This document shows positions 44,741 to 53,707 of a DNA stretch of 64,000 nucleotides, in pieces. The DNA is taken from contig CAWIIO010000004.1 in the NCBI GenBank assembly GCA_963836265.1, positions 231,783-295,782 on the forward strand. Direction: 5' to 3'. The notes below the pieces were generated by a model. It ran no database searches. It was given only the letters and a program-made list of their open reading frames with translations, and had not been told where the DNA came from. A program made the position numbers and the translations under genes. Numbering within the stretch: the first letter of the stretch is position 1; every line of letters starts with the position of its first letter. Source of the DNA: CAIWHR01 sp963836265. GTDB lineage: Bacteria > Pseudomonadota > Gammaproteobacteria > Burkholderiales > Casimicrobiaceae.

Positions 44741-45172
44741 ATGCACGAGGATCCTTTCAACCTCGAGCGCTTTTTGCAAGCTCAGGCGATAGACTACGCG
44801 TCCGCATTGGCCGAGCTGCGGGCAGGCAAGAAGGTGACTCACTGGATCTGGTACGTGCTGCCGCAGCTCAAGGGATTGGGGACGAGCTCGAGGGCCGCTT
44901 TCTACGGCATCGCCTCTGCAGACGAGGCTCGGGCGTACCTTGCGCATCCGGTGCTCGGACCGCGCTTGACGGAGACCGTGGCTGCGATGAACGGGCTTCG
45001 CGGGCTAAGCGCGGCGCACATCCTGGGGCCGGTCGACGCCGCGAAGTGCAGGTCGTGCCTGACTTTGTTTCTGTCTGTCGACCCGACGAACGCGGTCTTT
45101 CGCGAAGCGCTGGACAAGTACTTCGCGGGGGTCCAGGACGCGAGAACCCTCGCGCTTCTCCGCGCGTCATGA
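44741..45172 (+). CDS. DUF1810 family protein
   Basis: A 143-aa protein with the family pattern: DPFNLERFLQAQ at the N-terminus, KKVTHWIWYVLPQLKGLGTS, FYGIASADEARAYLAHPVLG and LTLFLSVDPTNAVFREALDK. The family is calpastatin-like in name but its function is unknown. Its stop overlaps the start of the YjbR-type gene (ATGA), so the pair is translationally coupled. Confidence 0.92.
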   Translation: MHEDPFNLERFLQAQAIDYASALAELRAGKKVTHWIWYVLPQLKGLGTSSRAAFYGIASADEARAYLAHPVLGPRLTETVAAMNGLRGLSAAHILGPVDAAKCRSCLTLFLSVDPTNAVFREALDKYFAGVQDARTLALLRAS

Positions 45173-45528
45173 ACGTTGCGCAATTGAAGCGGTTCTGTCG
45201 CGGGTTTCCCAATGCGATAGAAACGCTCTACGGCGAGCCGTACAACTTCCTCGTCTACTCGGTCGGCGGCAAGAAGTTCGCCTATTTCAAGACCAGCGAT
45301 CCGGAGCGATGGCGATTCAGCACTTGGGTCACGCTGGATCGTTTCATCGAGTTGACCGACATGCGGGGCGTGAAGCCCGCGAGGTACCGCGGCCGCTATG
45401 GCTGGATCACGATCGTCCACGTATCGGTATTCCCCGCCGCCTATCTCAGGGAGCTGGTGGAATCGTCGTATGAAAGAGCCTTTACGTCGTTGAGCAAGGC
45501 ACGACGGACTTTGTTATCGCATCGTTGA
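45169..45528 (+). CDS. MmcQ/YjbR family protein
   Basis: A 119-aa protein: FCRGFPNAIETLYGEPYNFL, VYSVGGKKFAYFKTSDPE, YRGRYGWITIVHV and LRELVESSYERAFTSL. This is the YjbR (DUF419) double-wing DNA-binding fold by family knowledge. Coupled to DUF1810 by a 4-bp overlap. Confidence 0.9.
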   Translation: MNVAQLKRFCRGFPNAIETLYGEPYNFLVYSVGGKKFAYFKTSDPERWRFSTWVTLDRFIELTDMRGVKPARYRGRYGWITIVHVSVFPAAYLRELVESSYERAFTSLSKARRTLLSHR

Positions 45529-46040
45529 CACTGCGGCCGTTGAGAATTCGTCGCCCTTCGCCATGAGCGGTCCTAGGGAGCTCGCGCTTGAACGTCCGGA
45601 ACAGACGGGGAGCAGCCATTCGACTGGCGTGGGGCGGTGGCGGTCACCGGCCAACTCCAGCCGCTCGGTGTCGCCGCGTAAGATTCCGGTGGGCGGCCGT
45701 TCGCACCACCGCTATTTCGACATTCTCGCCCTCTAAAACTCACCGATGGGCGCCGCGATTATAGCGATCGCCCGGATCGACCACCTCACCGTCAGGCCGC
45801 TTCGAGTCAACGCGTGATACGCTGCCAAGCGGATCTGTGGCGGGGACGGCAAGGAGTGGCTGCGCGCTGCCTACTGCCTCCCGATTTGGCTCGGCGACGG
45901 CCGTCGTGTTTCCGTGGGCCTGCGACACCGGCCTTTCATTGACTGTGGCTTCCGAGGGCCGAAAGGAATCGCAGATGACATGGGCACGGGCTGACGGCGG
46001 TCTAGCACCGTCCGGCAAACGTCAATCTACGGAGAACCGC
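45529..46040. other. Intergenic upstream of DUF885 gene
   Basis: About 510 bp. A stretch near 45665-45700 (CTCGGTGTCGCCGCGTAAGA) resembles one near 62785 and may be a decayed dispersed repeat. No gene seen. Confidence 0.35.
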
Positions 46041-47798
46041 ATGAAGGGCATTGCCGGAGTCGTTTCGTTCTTGATCATGACTTTTGTCTTGCCTTTGGCC
46101 GATGCCGCAAAACCACCTGCCTGGGTCAAGCAAAGCGACGAGAACGCTCAGATCGCACTCGCGGTCTACGCCCGGTACCGGCCGGAATCAGCGGGACAGA
46201 CAGGCGTCACGGGACTCGATGAAGACATCTTGGACCTGAAACCCGGCGTCTACGACCGCTACCTCGCCGACGCCAGGCAGGCTGCGGCTGATCTGCGGGC
46301 CCGGCTCCCTGTCACGACCGACCCGCGCGTCCGGCAGGACCTCGAGATCCTCATCAAAGCAGAAGAAGACAACATCACGTCTGCCCAATTGAGCCGACGG
46401 CTGATGCTGGACTATATCGGTGTCGCGGAAATGGAGTTTTCCGGCATTCGCGCGCTGCTTGATCCGCAGGTGCCGAAGGCGCGACAGGCCGCCGCATTGA
46501 CGCGACTGCGCCGTTACGCGGGGATTGAACCCGGCACGAAGCCGCTCACGCAACTGGCCATCGATCGAACTGAGGAGCGCTTCGGCACGCCCGGACTGAC
46601 TGGACCCTACGTCAACGAAGTGAACAAGAGCCTCGGCGACACCGGACACTACATCGACGGCATGCGCGAGCTGTTCGAGAAGAGCGGTCTCGCGGGCTGG
46701 CAGGAGCCCTTCGACAAAATGTCCGGGCAGCTCCTGGCGTACGACGACTGGGTACGCGCCAATGTGATTCCGAAGGCGCGCCCCACGAATCGATTGCCGC
46801 CAGGAATATACGCAGACAACCTGAAGCGTGTCGGGGTCGATATCGCTCCGCAAGCGCTGATCGCGCAGGCGCAGTTCTCGTTTGGCGAAATCCAGAACCA
46901 GTTGCGCGCGCTGGCCGTGCTCATCGCGAAGCAACGTGGATACAGGAATTCCGACTATCGCGACGTGCTCCGCGAACTCAAGAAGGATCAGGTGGTCGGC
47001 GAGGCGATTCTCCCGCTCTATCGAAAGCGGCTTGCCGAGATCGAGGCGATCATCGCCCGCGAAAACATCGTCACCTTGCCCGTGCGCAAAGGCGCCATCC
47101 GACTCGCATCGGCTGCGGAAACGGCCCAAGTGCCGGCGCCGCACATGGTGCCGCCGCGCTTAATCGGAAATACGGGCGAATACGGCGAATTCGTGTTGCC
47201 ACTCAACATCCCAGGCGCGGGCAACGACGCGAGCCTCGCGTACGACGATTTCACGAGCGAGGGCGCGTCTTGGACGCTCACTTCGCACGAATCGCGGCCG
47301 GGTCACGAGCTGCAGTTCGCCGGCATGGTTGAGCAGGGCGTGTCGATCGCGAGGGCCGTTTACGCGGGGAACAGCGTCAATATTGAGGGCTGGGCCCTCT
47401 ACGCGGAGGCCGAAATGCAGCCCTATGAGCCGCTCGACGGGCAGATGTTCGCGTTGCAGCATCGGTTGATGCGGGCGGCGCGGGCCTTCCTGGACCCGAT
47501 GGTAAACCTGGGCCTGACCACGCCGGAACGCGTGGCGGCCGTCCTGCGGGACGACGTTGTGCTGTCACGTGCGATGGTCAAGCAGGAAGTCGATCGCTAT
47601 ACCTTCGACAGCCCCGGTCAGGCGACCGCCTACTACTACGGCTACATGCGACTGATACAGCTGCGCGCGCAGACCGAATTGACGCTCGGGCCACGATTCG
47701 ATCGGAAGAAATTCAACGATTTCGTGCTGAGTCAAGGGTTGCTCCCACCCGACCTCCTGCGCAAGGCGGTCGAAACGGATTTCATTCCCGGGTCATAG
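46041..47798 (+). CDS. DUF885 family secreted metallopeptidase-like protein
   Basis: Start chosen at ATG 46041 (MKGIAGVVSFLIMTFVLPLA) because a GGAGA site lies just upstream and it gives a clean signal peptide cleaved after ADA; an upstream in-frame start at 45837 is unlikely. 585 aa, as expected for DUF885. The family signature HESRPGH (near residues 416-422) is a HExxxGH zinc-site-like motif, followed by YAGNSVNIEGWALYAEAEMQ with the probable third ligand Glu. It is probably a periplasmic metallopeptidase or hydrolase; substrate unknown. Confidence 0.9.
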   Translation: MKGIAGVVSFLIMTFVLPLADAAKPPAWVKQSDENAQIALAVYARYRPESAGQTGVTGLDEDILDLKPGVYDRYLADARQAAADLRARLPVTTDPRVRQDLEILIKAEEDNITSAQLSRRLMLDYIGVAEMEFSGIRALLDPQVPKARQAAALTRLRRYAGIEPGTKPLTQLAIDRTEERFGTPGLTGPYVNEVNKSLGDTGHYIDGMRELFEKSGLAGWQEPFDKMSGQLLAYDDWVRANVIPKARPTNRLPPGIYADNLKRVGVDIAPQALIAQAQFSFGEIQNQLRALAVLIAKQRGYRNSDYRDVLRELKKDQVVGEAILPLYRKRLAEIEAIIARENIVTLPVRKGAIRLASAAETAQVPAPHMVPPRLIGNTGEYGEFVLPLNIPGAGNDASLAYDDFTSEGASWTLTSHESRPGHELQFAGMVEQGVSIARAVYAGNSVNIEGWALYAEAEMQPYEPLDGQMFALQHRLMRAARAFLDPMVNLGLTTPERVAAVLRDDVVLSRAMVKQEVDRYTFDSPGQATAYYYGYMRLIQLRAQTELTLGPRFDRKKFNDFVLSQGLLPPDLLRKAVETDFIPGS

Positions 47799-48222
47799 CA
47801 GCCTGTTGCCACCGCCGACATGGCCGCATCGGCGGCGGCCGAAACACGGGGTTCGCGCATCGGCGACGGCTGGCGGACCTCCCGACAAAGCATTGGATGC
47901 CTATGATGGGCAGCCTTTGGGAATATGCGAAAGCGGAGAGCCTCGCGTGCTCGTGTATCGTGGTTTCCAGCGTCCGCTTTGTCGCGGTTAAATGGCGGCT
48001 CACGGGAAGGGCCGAACTACTGCTGTGGGTCGAGGCTGTGCGGAAACGTTAAATCTGCGTGACCATGCCGCGTTAGCACGCGTGGAAGCGTTTGGGACAG
48101 CCGGTGCCACGCTGTGTGCAACCGCGCCGGCTGAGGATTTTATCGAGGTCGTATCGAAAGTTGTGCTGCAGATGCGCTTGGCAGTTCTTTCTGCGCGGTC
48201 TATCGCACGAGAATAGAGGGGC
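47799..48222. other. Intergenic, core to accessory boundary
   Basis: About 420 bp between DUF885 and the IS1182 gene; it marks the switch from core to accessory DNA. No gene, and no clear IS1182 inverted end identified. Confidence 0.4.
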
Positions 48223-49662
48223 TCATGCCCTTATCGCCTGCATCAGCGGTCCGATGCCCAGGATCCGCATCACGTGTTTGAGGTTGTAGGCCAGCACATG
48301 CAGACTCATCTCGGTACTGACGCGAGGCAGCCGCTTGGTCAGGAAATGGGTCGCGCCCATCCAGGCTTTGAGCGTGCCGAAAGGATGTTCGACGGTTTGC
48401 CGCCGTAGCTTCATGGCATCGGGCTGGTGGTCGAGGCGCTCCTGCATCGCCTCGAGCACGGCCTCGTGCTCCCAGCGCGCGATGCGCCGGTAGATGCTCG
48501 TCGTGCATTGCGCTTTGAGCGGACACTTGGGACAAGCCGAAGACCAGTACTTGTGCAGGGTCATGCCGTTCTCGATGGTGGTAAAGCGCCGGATGGCGCG
48601 TTGGCCGGCCGGGCAGCGGTACTCATCGTCTTCGGCGATGTAAACAAAGTCACGCTTGTCGAAGCGACCATCGGCCTTGCTGTTGGAGGTCAGCGACTTG
48701 GGCACCAGCGGGGTCATGCCGGCCCGGTCGCAATCCAGAATCTCTTCGCCTTTGAAGTAGCCGCGATCAGCAACGACGGTCAGCTCTTCCTTTCCCGTCG
48801 CGCTGCGCGCCTGCGTGGCCATCGCGAACAGCTGGGTGCGGTCATGGCCGACGTTGGTAACTTCGTGAGCCACGATCAGGTGGTGCTTGGTATCGACCGC
48901 GGTCTGCACGTTGTAGCCGACGATGCCGGTGCCTCGGCCACTGGTGGCCATCGAGCGCGCATCTGGATCGGTCAGCGAGACTTGCCCGTCAGGTGCTTCC
49001 CGTAGTTGCTGGCCAATCTGTTTCAGGGGCTCCATGTGCGCCTTGACCGAGGCGACCTTCTCCTTGAGCCGCGAAACTCGGCCTTCCGTGACGAGGGTCG
49101 GGTCCCGATCCGCGCGGTCGAGCTCGGCCAGATAGCGGCCGATGCTTTCCTCCAGCTGATCCATCCGCTTCTTGAGCTTGTGGTCAGTGAAGTTCTTATC
49201 GCGGTTGTTGACCGCCTTGAACTTGCTGCCGTCGATCGCCACAATCGCTTCGGAGAACAGCTCGAGTCGGCGGCACAGTACGATAAATTCGCGGCAGACG
49301 TTACGGATCGCTTTACCGTTGTCCTTGCGGAAGTCGGCGACGGTCTTGAAGTCCGGCGTCAAGCGACCGGTCAGCCACATCAGCTCGACGTTGCGCTGCG
49401 TCTCGCGTTCCAGGCGCCGGCTCGACTGCAGGCGGTTGAGATATCCATAGACGTAAATCTTCAACAGCACCGCCGGGTGGTACGCCGGACGCCCGGTGTC
49501 CGCCGGCGCCACGCCCTCGAAGCCAAGACCCGTCAGATCCAGCTCGTCGATGAAGACATCGATCACCCGAACCAGGTTGTCCTCACCGACATAGTCATCG
49601 AGACACTCGGGCAGCAAGGTCACCTGGCTTCGGTCATCACCTGCGCTATTCAACCTCGCCAT
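48223..49662 (-). CDS. IS1182-family transposase
   Basis: A DDE transposase of about 479 aa from ATG 49662 (MARLNSAGDDRSQVTLLPEC). N-terminal block: LDDYVGEDNLVRVIDVFIDE. Catalytic segments: IVAIDGSKFKAVNNRDKNFT (first Asp), LTVVADRGYFKGEEILDCDR (second Asp) and QTVEHPFGTLKAWMGATHFL (Glu). It contains the Cys-rich CPAGQ...CPKCPLKAQC insert typical of IS1182. The gene looks intact, but its first codons (49643-49662) are antisense to integrase coding sequence, so the natural 5' end of the element may be lost. Confidence 0.92.
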   Translation of the reverse strand: MARLNSAGDDRSQVTLLPECLDDYVGEDNLVRVIDVFIDELDLTGLGFEGVAPADTGRPAYHPAVLLKIYVYGYLNRLQSSRRLERETQRNVELMWLTGRLTPDFKTVADFRKDNGKAIRNVCREFIVLCRRLELFSEAIVAIDGSKFKAVNNRDKNFTDHKLKKRMDQLEESIGRYLAELDRADRDPTLVTEGRVSRLKEKVASVKAHMEPLKQIGQQLREAPDGQVSLTDPDARSMATSGRGTGIVGYNVQTAVDTKHHLIVAHEVTNVGHDRTQLFAMATQARSATGKEELTVVADRGYFKGEEILDCDRAGMTPLVPKSLTSNSKADGRFDKRDFVYIAEDDEYRCPAGQRAIRRFTTIENGMTLHKYWSSACPKCPLKAQCTTSIYRRIARWEHEAVLEAMQERLDHQPDAMKLRRQTVEHPFGTLKAWMGATHFLTKRLPRVSTEMSLHVLAYNLKHVMRILGIGPLMQAIRA

Positions 49663-50128
49663 CGATAGCAAGTTGCGCGGATGCGACCTGGTGGGGCTTC
49701 AGGTTCGCGATGTGTTCCAGGGCAGTTATGTCGCCCCACGCGCGATTGTCATGCAGAAGAAGACCCAGCGGCCGGTGCAATTCGAGATCACCGAACAAAC
49801 GCGGGACGCGGTCGGTGCCTGGATCGCGGCCGCCCGCCTGAAGCCGGAGCAGTTCCTCTTTCCGAGCCGTATGTCGGCGTCGCCTCACCTTTCGACTCGG
49901 CAGTATTCGCGGATCGTTCATACCTGGGCGGGATCGATTGGGCTTGATCCGGCGGTCTACGGCACTCATTCAATGCGGCGAACCAAGCCGACTTTGATCT
50001 ATCGCCGGACCAGGAATCTCCGGGCGGTCCAACTCTTACTCGGTCACAGCAAGCTGGAGAGCACCGTCAGATACCTCGGAATCGAGGTCGACGACGCGCT
50101 GGAAATCGCCGAACAGACTGAGGTGTAG
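49643..50128 (+). pseudogene. Tyrosine integrase, C-terminal fragment cut by IS1182
   Basis: In-frame coding from about 49643 (ALFNLAIDSKLRGCDLVGLQ) through FEITEQTRDAVGAWI, FLFPSRMSASPHLSTRQYSR, THSMRRTKPTLIYRRTRNLR, LLGHSKLESTVRYLG to TAG 50126-50128. The catalytic RHRHY region is present (R in RGCDLV, HSMRR, GHSKLESTVRY), but the N-terminal core-binding domain is missing, cut at the IS1182 boundary. A distinct small integrase family, not one of the RIT recombinases. Confidence 0.85.
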
Positions 50129-50141
50129 TCCCGCCGGGCCC

Positions 50142-50173
50142 GTCGGCGACCGCCGGACTTGACGGTCGCCGAC
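50142..50173 (+). terminator. Strong stem-loop after integrase fragment
   Basis: GTCGGCGACCG-loop of 10-CGGTCGCCGAC: a perfect 11-bp GC-rich stem starting 13 bp after the integrase stop. No T-run follows, so it may instead be an attachment or protein-binding site. Confidence 0.4.
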
Positions 50174-50217
50174 TGAATGCAGCCATTCGGCCGACGCAGG
50201 GGAGCGACGGCCACCGA

Positions 50218-50243
50218 CCCCTATGCTCACCTCGAAACTATGC
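50218..50243 (+). repeat. RIT copy 2 left terminal inverted repeat
   Basis: Same 26 bases as the copy 1 left end; pairs with 53652-53677 with one mismatch. Confidence 0.9.
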
Positions 50244-50317
50244 GCACTCGCGGCTGAGGAAGCGGCGCCGGCCTCTCGGAGGTGATCGGTTGGGGCCGGC
50301 GCATGGTGAGCATAGTT

Positions 50318-51331
50318 TTACAGGGCCTGCAGGAATTGCATGAGGGCGTCGGGAGCACGGAAACGCCGCAGCTTCGTGTCGGGGGCCTCGAGCCGGGCCA
50401 GGGCCTTTTCCTTCATCGCCAGATTCGCCTCAACGTAGCGATGAGTCGTCGTCGTGCTTTCATGGCCGAGCCAGAGCGCGATCACGTGGAAGGGGACGCC
50501 GGACTGCAATAAGTGCATCGCGGTCGTGTGCCGAAGCAGATGCGGCGATATTCGCTTCTTCCTCAGATCCGGAAGCAGGGTCAGCGCTCGCTCGACAGCC
50601 AACTCCAGGCGCCGTGCTACGTTCGATCTGGTCATCGGCGTGCCATTGCGGTTCGGCAGGAGAGCGGCCTCGCCGCACAGTTGCGGATTTTGACGCAGCC
50701 AGGCGCGCAGCTCCTGCACCGTCGCTTTCCACAGAGGAATCGACCGCTGTTTGCGTCCTTTGCCGTGCAGATGCACGCAGGCGGCGCGATCGAGAACCAC
50801 GTCGGCCACGCGCACGCCGATGATCTCGGAGACGCGCGCACCGGTGTTGTAGAGCATCGCCAGCAGCAGGTGGTCGCGCTGCGAGGTCCAGCTCGAACCG
50901 GGCTGGCCCAGTACGGTCATCATCTCCTCGCGCGTGAGGAAGCCCAGCACGGGTCGCTCGAAGCGTTTCATCGGCACGGCCAGCGCCTGCTCAACGGCGT
51001 GCAACGAGGCAATGTCGCGGCGACCGGCGTACTTGAGGAACGTGCGCAGGCCGGTCAGCCGTAAGTTGCGACTGCGTACCGCGTTATGGCGTGCGTGCTC
51101 GAGGTGGTCAAGTAACCCGAGGATCAGTTCGGGCGTAATGTCGGACAGGCGCAATGCGGTCGGCGCCACCCGCAACCGATCGCCGGCGAAGTCCAGGAAC
51201 AGCTTCAGGGCGTCGCGGTAGCAGGCCACAGTGCGCGGGCTTACCGCCCGCTGTGCAACGAGGTACTCCGTAAAGAACTGCTGAACGAGCGCCGCGAACG
51301 ACGGTGACTGGAAGGGAGTCGTGCTACGCAT
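50318..51331 (-). CDS. ritC: RIT tyrosine recombinase C (337 aa)
   Basis: Starts at ATG 51331, overlapping the ritB stop by 8 bp. N-terminal SAM-like core-binding domain (FTEYLVAQRAVSPRTVACYR). Catalytic domain with NTGARVSEIIGV (Arg), HGKGRKQRSIPL (Lys), HLLRHTTAMHLL (His-Arg) and WLGHESTTTTHRYVEA (His and Tyr nucleophile). All five catalytic positions are present. It acts with RitA and RitB on the element ends. Confidence 0.93.
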   Translation of the reverse strand: MRSTTPFQSPSFAALVQQFFTEYLVAQRAVSPRTVACYRDALKLFLDFAGDRLRVAPTALRLSDITPELILGLLDHLEHARHNAVRSRNLRLTGLRTFLKYAGRRDIASLHAVEQALAVPMKRFERPVLGFLTREEMMTVLGQPGSSWTSQRDHLLLAMLYNTGARVSEIIGVRVADVVLDRAACVHLHGKGRKQRSIPLWKATVQELRAWLRQNPQLCGEAALLPNRNGTPMTRSNVARRLELAVERALTLLPDLRKKRISPHLLRHTTAMHLLQSGVPFHVIALWLGHESTTTTHRYVEANLAMKEKALARLEAPDTKLRRFRAPDALMQFLQAL

Positions 51332-52286
51332 TGTTGGCCTCCGGCTTCGTCTGGTATGACTGAAAGCGCTTTGCGGCCAGTTCCATGAGCTCTGGCACCG
51401 CTGACAGATACCAATAGGTATTGGTCACCATCGCATGGCCGACGTAGGTCGACAGGCCGAGCATTGCCTGATCAATGTCGACGTCGTCGGCATGCCAGGC
51501 GAGCATGCGTCGCACCACGAAGGTGTGCCTGATATCGTGAACGCGAGGCGCGTGGTGCGTTCCCCGATTCCGCCAGCCGAGCTGCGTGCGCAACTGGCGG
51601 AACACCCGATCGACCTGGCGTGTGCTGAGCATTTGGCCCCGCCGCCGACCGCGCCAGCCCACGAACAACGGCGTGTCATCGGTCACTTCGATCTGCGGAT
51701 CGCGCAAGCGGCGGTATCGGCGCAGGGCCTGGGTTGTGCTCGGGTGCATCAGCACCTGGCGCGATTTCGCGAACTTGGTCCGCCGCACGGTGAGGATCCC
51801 GTTCTTGAGGTCGACATCGCTGTCGCGAAGCCGCACCGCTTCGGAGATGCGAAGTCCGGTCGAGGCGAGCAGCCCGAACAGCGCCTCGTAAGTGGCTCCG
51901 CGAAGGTCGCAGGGACCGATCTGGCGTGCCGCAGCCAGCAGGTCGCTGATTTCCTGCTCGCTAAGAATGTGCGGCGCTGTGCGCCCACCGATGCGGCCGA
52001 ACACGGCATCGTTGGGAATCTCGGTGCGAGGCTCGAACTGCTGCAGCCAGCGCAGGAAGGGGCGTAACAGCTTCAGTCGGCGCGCCCAGGTGCGCGGGTC
52101 GCTGCTTCCCGGCCGGTCACGGCGCGCCCACTCGGCCATCAGTTCGACCGTCAGGGGTGTTTGCTCTTCGGCGTACGAGGCAAAGCTCTGCAGCGCGTAT
52201 TCCATGCTCCGCAGCGCGAAACCTAGGCGGCGCCGCTCGCGCAGGTACTGGCGGACCCGCGCCCGCAAATTCGGAGATTGGCTCAT
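51324..52286 (-). CDS. ritB: RIT tyrosine recombinase B (320 aa)
   Basis: Start chosen at ATG 52286 (MSQSPNLRARVRQYLRERRR), which overlaps the ritA stop as ATGA and aligns with copy 1; a longer frame upstream is antisense-like noise inside ritA. Catalytic boxes: STGLRISEAVRL, RRTKFAKSRQVLMH, HDIRHTFVVRRM and YVGHAMVTNTYWYL. Complete. Confidence 0.93.
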   Translation of the reverse strand: MSQSPNLRARVRQYLRERRRLGFALRSMEYALQSFASYAEEQTPLTVELMAEWARRDRPGSSDPRTWARRLKLLRPFLRWLQQFEPRTEIPNDAVFGRIGGRTAPHILSEQEISDLLAAARQIGPCDLRGATYEALFGLLASTGLRISEAVRLRDSDVDLKNGILTVRRTKFAKSRQVLMHPSTTQALRRYRRLRDPQIEVTDDTPLFVGWRGRRRGQMLSTRQVDRVFRQLRTQLGWRNRGTHHAPRVHDIRHTFVVRRMLAWHADDVDIDQAMLGLSTYVGHAMVTNTYWYLSAVPELMELAAKRFQSYQTKPEANNA

Positions 52287-53572
52287 GCGCTTCTCCCCGG
52301 CCACGGCAGCGCCACCGAGCGCAGGTTCCGGCTGTCGAGCTTGGCGTACAAGAGCGTGGTGTTGAGCGAACGGTGCCGGAGTACGTCGGCAACTTCCTTT
52401 AGCGAGCTGCCGCCGTCGAGCAGCCGGCGTGCGATGGTGTGGCGCAGCAGGTGCGATCGGGTGTAGGGAAGGCCGGCACGCTGATAGGCCAGCCGAATGA
52501 TCTTGCGAACGCCGTCGGGGCCGATTGGTTCGTCTTGCGGCGCCGCGCGTCGTACGAACAGTCCGCGGTGGCGGCTCTTGGGGCGCTCGTACTGCAGGTA
52601 GGCAACGATGGCTCGACCGGTCGGCTCCGGCAGGGGTAACAGTTGCTCGCGTCGGCCCTTGGTCTTGCGCAGCGCTACGACGCCGTCGCGCCAATTGATG
52701 TCGTCCAGGCTGAGCGCAGCGATCTCGCCGCTGCGAAGGCCCAGATCCACGGCGCACCGCACGATCGCGGCGGTGCGGCGCATGGTGGGGTTCGGGCTAT
52801 CCAGCGACTGCAGCAGCCGTTGCACCTCCTCATCAGTAAGCGTCTGCGGCAACGATGCTTGCTGCCAGTTCGCCGGATACGACAGCACTCCGATCAGGTG
52901 GTAGACCGTGTCGCCGCACGAGGCACGGAACCGAAAGTAGCCGCGCAGTGCCGAAACCACGGTACCCATGCTCGCGGGCGCATGGCATCGTTCGGTCAGG
53001 CGCACGAAACAAGATCGCACGTGCTCGGGCTTGATCGCCTGGATCACGACCGGGCGATCGCCGAATCGCCAGCGAAGGAACTCCCGCACGATGGGTAACA
53101 TGGCGCGCCGCGACCGTGGCGCCAATCCGCGCACGTGCTCCATGTGTTCGTCGAAGCGGTGTAGTTCTTCGTCGACGGGCGTGGCACCCACCGACCGCAC
53201 CGCGGTGACGCCGAGCGTGCGCAGCACCACGAGCAAATGGCCGATCGCCGCATGCGCTTCGCGCCTATCCGTGCGCGTCGGCCACCCGCACGTGCAGCGC
53301 GTCAGATGCTTGTCGCCGAAACGAGCGGCAGCAACCTCATCTATGTTAGCCAGGTCGAGCCGTTCCTCCTGTGCCCACCTGAGGAAATGGCCGGCGCAGT
53401 TGGCGTAGCTGTGGACGGTGTTCCCCGCATGTCGGCGCTCGGTCAGGTACCGCCTCAGCGCCTCGATGTAAGGCGCGTGCTCAACGTCGCCGGCAGCACC
53501 GGGAAGGCGTTCGTACGGGTTGTCGTTTCCATCGTGGTCTCCTTGAGATAGGAGCCACGAGGATGCGGGCAA
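52283..53572 (-). CDS. ritA: RIT tyrosine recombinase A (about 429 aa, altered start)
   Basis: An intact catalytic recombinase: LGLRSGEIAALSLDDINW, RKTKGRREQLLPLP, HLLRHTIARRLL and LRHRSLNTTLLYAKL. The N-terminal part has the DNA-binding domain (IEALRRYLTERRHAGNTVHS). The expected start, ATG 53532 behind AAGGAG (53539-53544), is out of frame: compared with copy 1, one base is missing near 53513, and reading from that ATG stops after 25 codons. The open frame reaches up to a TTG at 53572 that has no good ribosome-binding site, so expression is doubtful. First gene of the trio. Confidence 0.85.
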   Translation of the reverse strand: MPASSWLLSQGDHDGNDNPYERLPGAAGDVEHAPYIEALRRYLTERRHAGNTVHSYANCAGHFLRWAQEERLDLANIDEVAAARFGDKHLTRCTCGWPTRTDRREAHAAIGHLLVVLRTLGVTAVRSVGATPVDEELHRFDEHMEHVRGLAPRSRRAMLPIVREFLRWRFGDRPVVIQAIKPEHVRSCFVRLTERCHAPASMGTVVSALRGYFRFRASCGDTVYHLIGVLSYPANWQQASLPQTLTDEEVQRLLQSLDSPNPTMRRTAAIVRCAVDLGLRSGEIAALSLDDINWRDGVVALRKTKGRREQLLPLPEPTGRAIVAYLQYERPKSRHRGLFVRRAAPQDEPIGPDGVRKIIRLAYQRAGLPYTRSHLLRHTIARRLLDGGSSLKEVADVLRHRSLNTTLLYAKLDSRNLRSVALPWPGRSA

Positions 53573-53651
53573 TGGCGAAACTATGCGGACTTCAGCGCAC
53601 TCCCACCCACCTTACTCCGACCGAGGCCGCGCCATTCCCTTCAAAACGTGA

Positions 53652-53677
53652 GCATAGTTTCAAGGTGAGCATAGGGG
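53652..53677 (-). repeat. RIT copy 2 right terminal inverted repeat
   Basis: Pairs with 50218-50243. Its last four bases (GGGG) are also the first four of the 34-bp palindrome. Confidence 0.9.
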
Positions 53678-53707
53678 TCGTTATGCTGAGCTCAGCATAA
53701 CGACCCC
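53674..53707. repeat. Perfect 34-bp palindrome at RIT copy 2 edge
   Basis: Arm GGGGTCGTTATGCTGAG followed directly by its reverse complement (17+17 bp, no spacer). It starts with the last four bases of the RIT right end. Confidence 0.85.

Larger units (their letters stand above)
50218..53677 (-). mobile_element. RIT element copy 2 (largely intact)
   Basis: Second recombinase-in-trio element, same orientation as copy 1 and 3460 bp long, with 26-bp inverted ends (50218-50243, 53652-53677) and inner 10-mers at 50310-50319 and 53577-53586. The shared inverted sequence extends three bases outward (CGA/TCG). ritB and ritC are open; ritA is open but lacks its natural start. It lies 90 bp after the integrase fragment. 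Confidence 0.92.
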
